A stretch of DNA of 11,132 bases, from assembly GCA_013152795.1 (NCBI GenBank), contig JAADFS010000055.1:1-11132 (forward strand), read 5' to 3'. The notes under the pieces are model-generated. The model did no database searches. It was not told where the DNA came from and saw only the letters and a program-made list of their open reading frames with translations. This document shows, piece by piece, positions 6,803 to 11,132 of the stretch (positions within the stretch are counted from its first letter, which is position 1; each line of letters starts with the position of its first letter). The translations under genes were made by a program, and so were the position numbers. The DNA comes from Deferribacteres bacterium. Its GTDB lineage: Bacteria; Nitrospirota; Thermodesulfovibrionia; UBA6902.

Positions 6803-8115
6803 TTTGTTTGTTCCCCCTTTAGATCAGTTTTTCCCTCCCAGTTTTTAATCAACAGTTCCTTTTTATTCTCAAAGCTTATGCACAGGTTCTCTATTTTTTC
6901 TTCAACCTCTGCGGCGCTGCTGTTCCATGTGTCTATGACAAAAGAGGCGACGCGCCCGATGTAAAGCGGGGTCAGCGATTTCAGGAGGTGCTCCCTGTTG
7001 ATCTTTTTTCCATGATACGCGAGCGCAAAGCAGTAAACAATCTCCGCCCACACATCATCCGGTATGTTAAAGGACCGTACCGGCGCCCTGCTTAATTCAT
7101 TGTGTATGAAGTCGTGAAGGTCATCGGGCATGAAAGTCTTCCATATGCTGGAAAGTTCCTTTGCGCCGAGCCTGAACTTTTCGATCATCTTTTCATAATT
7201 GACAATGACGGGCTCCAGTCCGACCGCGTATCTGAAACCGAAGGTCGGCACGGGTTCGGAGCCTTTTATATTTTTCCATACGTCATGATATATTTCCATA
7301 AGGTCGAATGTCGAGCCGATAACCTGGTAGAGCATGCCGCTCAGGTCTGTGGCAGGGTCCTTGGCATCGTGTATCTTTGCGCCCAGAAATGATTGGCATA
7401 CCCTGAAATGGTTGGCGACGGCGGTTGTCGTCATCCATATATCTATTCCGTATTTTGCGACATCGGTATCCCAGACATCTTTTTCAAGAAAAAAGGATGC
7501 GAGGTCTCCCGAGAAAGCAAAGTCCCCGCCTATGGGCTGCCTGATCCTTTTTCCGTAAAGGGCGCGCGTCACGGGGTATATGAAACTGTTTGTTATGGTA
7601 CCGTCATACTTGTGCCTCAGGTAATACGGGGCGACATAATCGTAATTCAACTCAATCACGGGCCGCAACAGCAGATCAATCCATTCGGGCGTGATGCTCC
7701 GCAGGTCCGAGTCCACAACAGCGCAGGCCCTGACATTCAGTCTCCTCGCAATCTCGAATATTGTCCTGAAAGCGCTGCCCTTCCCGGGTATCCCGTGGTA
7801 GGGAATGGATATTTTGAAAAAGTCCCTTTTGTTGTGTGTGACAAAGATGGAATGAAAATCCTCGATGGAAGCCTTGTGGACCGCCTCAACGGTTCCGTCG
7901 GTGGAACCCCCGTCCGAATTGATTAAAACCGACTTTTTGTCAGGGAAATATTTCGCCAGCCCTGCCTGGACGGCCCTTACCACATGGCCTATGGTGGCTG
8001 CATTGTTGTAACTCGGAATCCCGACGAGTATGTCGGCTTCCGTTATCACGGCCAGTCTTTCCTGGACCTCATCGGCGATTTTCGTATTGGTCACATCTTC
8101 CATCCTCCCATCCAT
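6799..8115 (-). CDS. GT-A glycosyltransferase of the GT81/GT78 type (glucosyl- or mannosyl-glycerate synthase-like)
   Basis: The 438-residue cytoplasmic protein starts its catalytic fold with GIPSYNNAATI (32-42), the opening strand typical of glucosyl-3-phosphoglycerate synthases. INSDGGSTDGT (65-75), GIPGKGSAF (108-116), the metal-binding DxD (Asp135, Asp137 in VVDSDL) and a late His249 in KIHDAKDP follow. PEWI plus QPIGGDFAF (193-201) and YGIDIW (222-227) resemble both GT81 enzymes and GT78 mannosylglycerate synthase. The likely role is transfer of a sugar from a nucleotide donor to (phospho)glycerate to build a compatible solute; exact donor and acceptor are not decidable here. No GpgP-type phosphatase is visible. 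Start is uncertain: ATG at 8115 has no ribosome binding site, while GTG at 8094 lies 9 bases after GGGAGG. The gene is followed by a coupled MscS-like gene. Confidence 0.85.
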   Translation of the reverse strand: MDGRMEDVTNTKIADEVQERLAVITEADILVGIPSYNNAATIGHVVRAVQAGLAKYFPDKKSVLINSDGGSTDGTVEAVHKASIEDFHSIFVTHNKRDFFKISIPYHGIPGKGSAFRTIFEIARRLNVRACAVVDSDLRSITPEWIDLLLRPVIELNYDYVAPYYLRHKYDGTITNSFIYPVTRALYGKRIRQPIGGDFAFSGDLASFFLEKDVWDTDVAKYGIDIWMTTTAVANHFRVCQSFLGAKIHDAKDPATDLSGMLYQVIGSTFDLMEIYHDVWKNIKGSEPVPTFGFRYAVGLEPVIVNYEKMIEKFRLGAKELSSIWKTFMPDDLHDFIHNELSRAPVRSFNIPDDVWAEIVYCFALAYHGKKINREHLLKSLTPLYIGRVASFVIDTWNSSAAEVEEKIENLCISFENKKELLIKNWEGKTDLKGEQTK

Positions 8116-8149
8116 TGAATGAGGTTTTTGACTTTCTCCCTCCCACTAA

Positions 8150-8172
8150 CCCCCTCCCGACAGGGGAGGGGG
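8150..8172. repeat. GC-rich perfect hairpin, REP-like
   Basis: A 9-base inverted repeat (CCCCCTCCC at 8150-8158 and GGGAGGGGG at 8164-8172) encloses a five-base loop in the gap between treT and the GT81-like gene. It is flanked by another CTCCCTCCC at 8137-8145. No T-run follows on the minus strand, so it is not a standard intrinsic terminator. Similar C/G-rich palindromes occur as dispersed intergenic repeats in many genomes; it could also stabilise the mRNA between the two genes. Confidence 0.65.
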
Positions 8173-8209
8173 GACTTGTTTCTTCCTCCACCCTGACAAC
8201 TGCACCCTT

Positions 8210-8233
8210 AACTTTGAACTCCGAACTCTGAAC
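8210..8233. repeat. Degenerate heptamer tandem repeat (AACTYYG)
   Basis: Units AACTTTG, AACTCCG and AACTCTG (8210-8230) are followed by a partial copy AAC. The tract lies just after the treT stop and matches the tract at 1376-1398 in unit length and sequence, in the same orientation. Both occur only in intergenic DNA. Confidence 0.6.
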
Positions 8234-8241
8234 AGGTGTAT

Positions 8242-9471
8242 TCACAGCTCCAGCACATGCTTGCCCTTGTTCATGCTGCAGTACCATATGGACAGGTAAT
8301 CCCTTATCTGCCTTGTTATAAGAAAGTTGTTCCTTACATACTCCCTTCCTTCCTGTCCCATGCGTTTCGCCATGTCCGGATTATTGAGAAACTGCCTGAT
8401 CCTGAAGGCGGCTCCCTCGACCGAATAGACCACAAAACCCGTAAGTCCGTGTACTATCTGTAATGGAATCCCTCCGACTGCGCCCCCGATCACGGGTTTC
8501 TCCTTCCACATGGCCTCGGATACGGTGAGCCCGAAACCTTCCTTGATGGATTTCTGGAGGATCACGTCCGACATCCTCTGCAGGGCGTTGATCTCCTTGT
8601 GTTTGTCCGGGGGCAGCAGGAGGATGTGTATGTCAGGGTCATTGCCGGCGTAATCCCTTACTTCATTCAGGATCGCCTCTCCCTCCGGGTCGTCTGTTGC
8701 AGGGCTGCCGGCGAGTATGAGCCTGCAGTCATTGTATTTTTTCACAATCTTATATGCATTGATAACCCCGATGGGGTCCTTGAATCTGTCAAACCGTGAG
8801 ACCTGCAATATGATGGGCTTGTCACGCGGTATTCCGAACTGCTCGCCGACCTCGTTTATCTCTCTGTCCGTTAACTCCCTGTTTTTATCACTGAGCGGGT
8901 CTATAGAGGGCGTTACTATGAACTCGTCTATGGGCAGTGATTTTGCAAATTTGGATACCGAGAATATGGCGGAATTGTACTGTACTATATATTTCTTCAA
9001 ATTAGACCACACGCCGGATACTGGATGTGCCACATCTATATGGCATCTCCATATCCAGATCTTTTTGCCGGACCTCGATGATTTGCGCCTGAAATCTATG
9101 AGGGCGGCAGGCTGCGGGTCGTGTATGAGCACTGCGTCGGCATTGAGGTTGATATTCTTCTTGTTCTTCCTGTTGACTTCATAGTAGTATTCCCACATCT
9201 TTTTCGTGAACTTCTCCCTGTTGCCCTGCAATGCGTTATGAATCTTTTTTGTGATTTCAAAAAACGTTGCGTCACCTTCCAGCACTTCCCACCGCGCATC
9301 GATTCCGAGGTCCTTCAGGAGCGGGATCATGCGCTGCAGTATCTCTGCGACCCCGCCGCCTTCACGCGTGGAATTGACATGTATAAACGATTTGCCCTTT
9401 AATTTGTCACATAATTTCTGGATGAGCAGCAGGTCCCCCTTGGGGACAATGCCTGAATATTGTCTGATCAA
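8242..9471 (-). CDS. treT: Trehalose glycosyltransferring synthase TreT (GT4)
   Basis: TreT joins an NDP-glucose to glucose to form trehalose in one step, without a phosphatase. The 409-residue protein matches what I recall of archaeal TreT along its length: KGKSFIHVNST (25-35), GGGVAEIL (38-45), LIHDPQPAALI (115-125), WRCHID (141-146), PSIDPLS (188-194), QVSRFDRFKDP (223-233) and the GT4 motif EGFGLTVSEAMWK (311-323), whose Glu311 and Glu319 form the EX7E pair. I chose TTG at 9471: it overlaps the upstream stop as TTGA and has AAGGAG 7 bases before it. A GTG at 9504 would add 11 residues (RACGHGRSGG-like) that look unrelated to the family. The upstream partner is the DUF5752-like protein, and a second solute-type glycosyltransferase follows. 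Alternative: a related GT4 enzyme with a different acceptor. Confidence 0.9.
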   Translation of the reverse strand: MIRQYSGIVPKGDLLLIQKLCDKLKGKSFIHVNSTREGGGVAEILQRMIPLLKDLGIDARWEVLEGDATFFEITKKIHNALQGNREKFTKKMWEYYYEVNRKNKKNINLNADAVLIHDPQPAALIDFRRKSSRSGKKIWIWRCHIDVAHPVSGVWSNLKKYIVQYNSAIFSVSKFAKSLPIDEFIVTPSIDPLSDKNRELTDREINEVGEQFGIPRDKPIILQVSRFDRFKDPIGVINAYKIVKKYNDCRLILAGSPATDDPEGEAILNEVRDYAGNDPDIHILLLPPDKHKEINALQRMSDVILQKSIKEGFGLTVSEAMWKEKPVIGGAVGGIPLQIVHGLTGFVVYSVEGAAFRIRQFLNNPDMAKRMGQEGREYVRNNFLITRQIRDYLSIWYCSMNKGKHVLEL

Positions 9472-10139
9472 TCCTCCACTCCTTCCATGTCCGCACGCAC
9501 GCACTCTTCCACAATTTCCTTGATATGCTCTCTGCTCTCTATGCTGTGCATGAACGGATCAATTGCCCTTATTTTGTCTGCGACCTTTTTTCTGTACAGC
9601 GTATGTTCGATCCATCTTGAGAAGTCATCCACCACACCCTCGCCGAGGCGCACCCTTGAATCGTAGAAGTGGTAATAAATGCTCCCTGCGTCAATATGGC
9701 CTATGGCCACGAGAAATTCGGCAAGATTCCGGGTCTTTACACCAACGGGGAATACCAGGCTGACCGTCTCGTTGAAATAAAATTCGCTGCCGGGTGCAAC
9801 ATCGCGCGGCTCCGGGAAGTTGGACAGAAAGTCATCGATCTCCCGTATCAGTTCCTTTCTGACCTCACTGACTGATTTGAGGGTATAGGGATCAATGCTT
9901 GAAAGGCGCTCCGCCAGCGCGCGTTCCTCAAGGTGCTCGCCCGCCCAGTGCGCGAAATCGTTGGTGTATTCAAGCATGTGGCCCTTGAGAAAATACTGGT
10001 AAACGTGATGAAATATGGATTCGTCTCCTACACGGGAGATCAGCTTTCTGAGTTCGCTGAGATTCGAAGCGTATTTACCGGTTGACTTGACGATACTGAC
10101 ACACTGCTTGAATTCAAAAGGCTCTATATTGTTTTCCAA
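9468..10139 (-). CDS. DUF5752-like protein of two tandem repeats, partner of TreT
   Basis: The 223-residue soluble, mostly helical protein consists of two similar units, about residues 21-104 and 134-213. Matching landmarks are SIFHHVY and SIYYHFY, NDFAHW and DDFSRW, then SSIDPYTLKSVSEVRKEL and RAIDPFMHSIESREHIKE. The histidine/aromatic and DF-W positions kept in both units point to a conserved binding or structural site. I believe this is the DUF5752 family, based on memory of its appearance beside glycosyltransferases; no reaction is established to my knowledge. The stop overlaps the TreT start by four bases, so it may regulate or stabilise TreT or bind the same sugar. TTG at 10139 is chosen because GGAGG lies 7 bases upstream; TTG at 10154 precedes that site and would lack one. 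There is no signal peptide or membrane helix. Confidence 0.75.
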   Translation of the reverse strand: MENNIEPFEFKQCVSIVKSTGKYASNLSELRKLISRVGDESIFHHVYQYFLKGHMLEYTNDFAHWAGEHLEERALAERLSSIDPYTLKSVSEVRKELIREIDDFLSNFPEPRDVAPGSEFYFNETVSLVFPVGVKTRNLAEFLVAIGHIDAGSIYYHFYDSRVRLGEGVVDDFSRWIEHTLYRKKVADKIRAIDPFMHSIESREHIKEIVEECVRADMEGVED

Positions 10140-10181
10140 TCTTTCTCCTCCCAAAGATACAGGCTATGTATGTAACTCTCG

Positions 10182-10267
10182 AGCTTACAGTTGTGCCGGC
10201 CGGCGGGCGTAAGAGGCCGCGGTTTTCCGGCAGGCCCTCCCGCCCGTTTGCAATGTTATGTTTAAGG
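10182..10267. repeat. Short copy of the 4042-4271 inverted-repeat element
   Basis: Read on the minus strand, this 86-base element begins CTTAAACATAAC, continues TTGCA, AACGGGC, a 17-base hairpin (10229-10245) and GGAAAACC, and ends ACTGTAAGCT. The same segments in the same order form the two ends of the 230-base element at 4042-4271, so this is an internally shortened relative. The hairpin stem is kept despite sequence change (GGCGGG, loop AGGG, CCTGCC). The element sits between the M23 peptidase stop and the start of the DUF5752-like gene, a position equivalent to that of the longer copy. Confidence 0.7.
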
Positions 10268-10286
10268 ATAATTATAATTTATTAAT

Positions 10287-11132
10287 TCAGCTTGAGGTTT
10301 TCTTCTTTCTCTCGGTAAATGCAATAACCGGACGTTTTAACAGTGCAAGCCTTGAATCCAGGCTGCTTACGGTTTTTCTGAACTCCGCCATTAAATTTTC
10401 CGGGACGGATTTGCCCTGCGGCAGATGTATCGTCAGGGGATTGACAAATCTCCCGTTAAGCTTGATCCTGTAGTCAAGATGCGGGCCGGTGGCGAGCCCT
10501 GTTGATCCTACATATCCTATAATATCACCCTGTTCGACCCGGGTGCCTCTTCTTATATTACGGGGGATCTTTGATAAGTGACCGTAATAAGTCTCATAAC
10601 CTCCGCGGTGCCTGATCTTGACCATCTTGCCGTTCTGGCCCCTGTATCCTGCGAATACGACCGTGCCGCTTCCGGCAGCCGAGACCGGTGTTCCCGTCGG
10701 CGCTGCATAGTCAACGGCGAGATGTGGCCTGTAGGTCTTCAGTTTCGGATGAAAACGCCTTCTGCTGAAACGCGAGCTTATGTATTTGAATTTCAGCGGT
10801 GACCTCAGGAGGGTTTTCTTTACGGATTTTCCCTCCGGGCCGTAATAATCCGTATATCCGTTGTACTCGAACCTGTATGCTGCATGCACCCGTCCGTTGT
10901 TGACGAATTCAGCGGCCAGTATGTTTCCGTAGCCCTTGAAGGCCTCCCCGACCCACAGCTCTTCCACGATTATTTTTACAGTGTCACCGTTTCTGATATC
11001 GCTTGAGAAATCGATATCCCAGGCATATATCTCTGAAAGTTTGTGGGCAAGGCGGCGGTATTCCCTGTGATTGCCGGGCATTGAATTCATGAGATTGCCT
11101 TTTATATATATGTATAAAGAACCTATTCTTTT
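10287..11132 (-). CDS. M23-family peptidase (LytM/NlpD-like), 5' end outside the window
   Basis: The product is a zinc metallopeptidase-fold protein acting on peptidoglycan cross-bridges outside the cytoplasmic membrane. Counting from the internal ATG at 11090, an OapA-like region with EIYAWDIDF (20-28) and GYGNILAAEF (53-62) precedes the M23 core. The core has SRFSRRRFHP (106-115), HLAVD with zinc ligands His123 and Asp127, YYGHLS with His171, and TGPHLDYRI (201-209). In the usual HLH motif the second His, a zinc ligand, is replaced by Asp206; His204 is kept. I recall this HLD variant in other members with the NGRFVNP ending, so activity is not excluded. The frame is open from 11090 to the window edge, adding KRIGSLYIYIKGNL, which fits the domain that precedes this core in relatives. 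The gene is therefore 5'-truncated by the window and not initiated at 11090. Confidence 0.9.
   Translation of the reverse strand, partial: KRIGSLYIYIKGNLMNSMPGNHREYRRLAHKLSEIYAWDIDFSSDIRNGDTVKIIVEELWVGEAFKGYGNILAAEFVNNGRVHAAYRFEYNGYTDYYGPEGKSVKKTLLRSPLKFKYISSRFSRRRFHPKLKTYRPHLAVDYAAPTGTPVSAAGSGTVVFAGYRGQNGKMVKIRHRGGYETYYGHLSKIPRNIRRGTRVEQGDIIGYVGSTGLATGPHLDYRIKLNGRFVNPLTIHLPQGKSVPENLMAEFRKTVSSLDSRLALLKRPVIAFTERKKKTSS

Noticed and set aside
7393..7926. Plus-strand open frame of 177 codons
   Set aside because: Fully antisense to the catalytic domain of the GT81/GT78-like gene, with no ribosome binding site or motif.
8150..8172. Intrinsic terminator after treT
   Set aside because: The stem is strong but no U-run follows in the direction of transcription, and a co-directional gene begins about 35 bases later.

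Overview
This window looks like a stretch of a bacterial chromosome with roughly even base composition, in which every convincing gene lies on the minus strand. The gene set is a CooC-type ATPase, ThyX, a TreT trehalose synthase, a CBS-domain ClC channel and a membrane-anchored M23 peptidase. It would fit an anaerobic Nitrospirota (Thermodesulfovibrio-like) or Desulfobacterota genome. That taxonomic call is an inference from gene content; no rRNA or marker tree was available. No tRNA, rRNA, CRISPR array or transposase was seen.

Read in the direction of transcription (high to low coordinates), the order is as follows. (1) An M23 metallopeptidase whose 5' end lies beyond the right edge (10287 to >11132). 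(2) A small intergenic repeat element (10182-10267). (3) A tight block of five genes: a protein of two tandem repeats resembling the DUF5752 family, treT, a GT81/GT78-like glycosyltransferase, a truncated MscS-like membrane protein and a ClC channel with two CBS domains (10139-4325). (4) A 357-base gap filled by a long inverted-repeat element (4042-4271). (5) thyX, a catalytically dead HtrA-like protein and a CooC-like ATPase with a broken reading frame (3967-1445). (6) A membrane-anchored SGNH hydrolase (1345-275). (7) The first 52 codons of an unidentified gene (157 to <1).

The five-gene block is functionally coherent. Two glycosyltransferases of the kinds that make trehalose and glucosyl- or mannosyl-glycerate solutes are followed by two channel-like proteins, as expected for adaptation to osmotic stress. 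Coupling is visible: the TreT start overlaps the previous stop as TTGA, the MscS-like start overlaps the GT stop as ATGA, and the ClC gene starts 24 bases after the MscS-like stop. thyX and the HtrA-like gene share the same ATGA arrangement, and the CooC-like gene begins 8 bases after the HtrA-like stop.

The most unusual features are: (a) two related intergenic palindromic elements sharing both ends, and a hairpin whose stem is preserved by a compensatory base-pair change; (b) the HtrA-like protein that has lost its catalytic His and Ser; (c) the single-base frame break in the CooC-like gene; (d) the two-copy internal repeat of the DUF5752-like protein next to TreT; and (e) degenerate heptamer repeat tracts in intergenic gaps.
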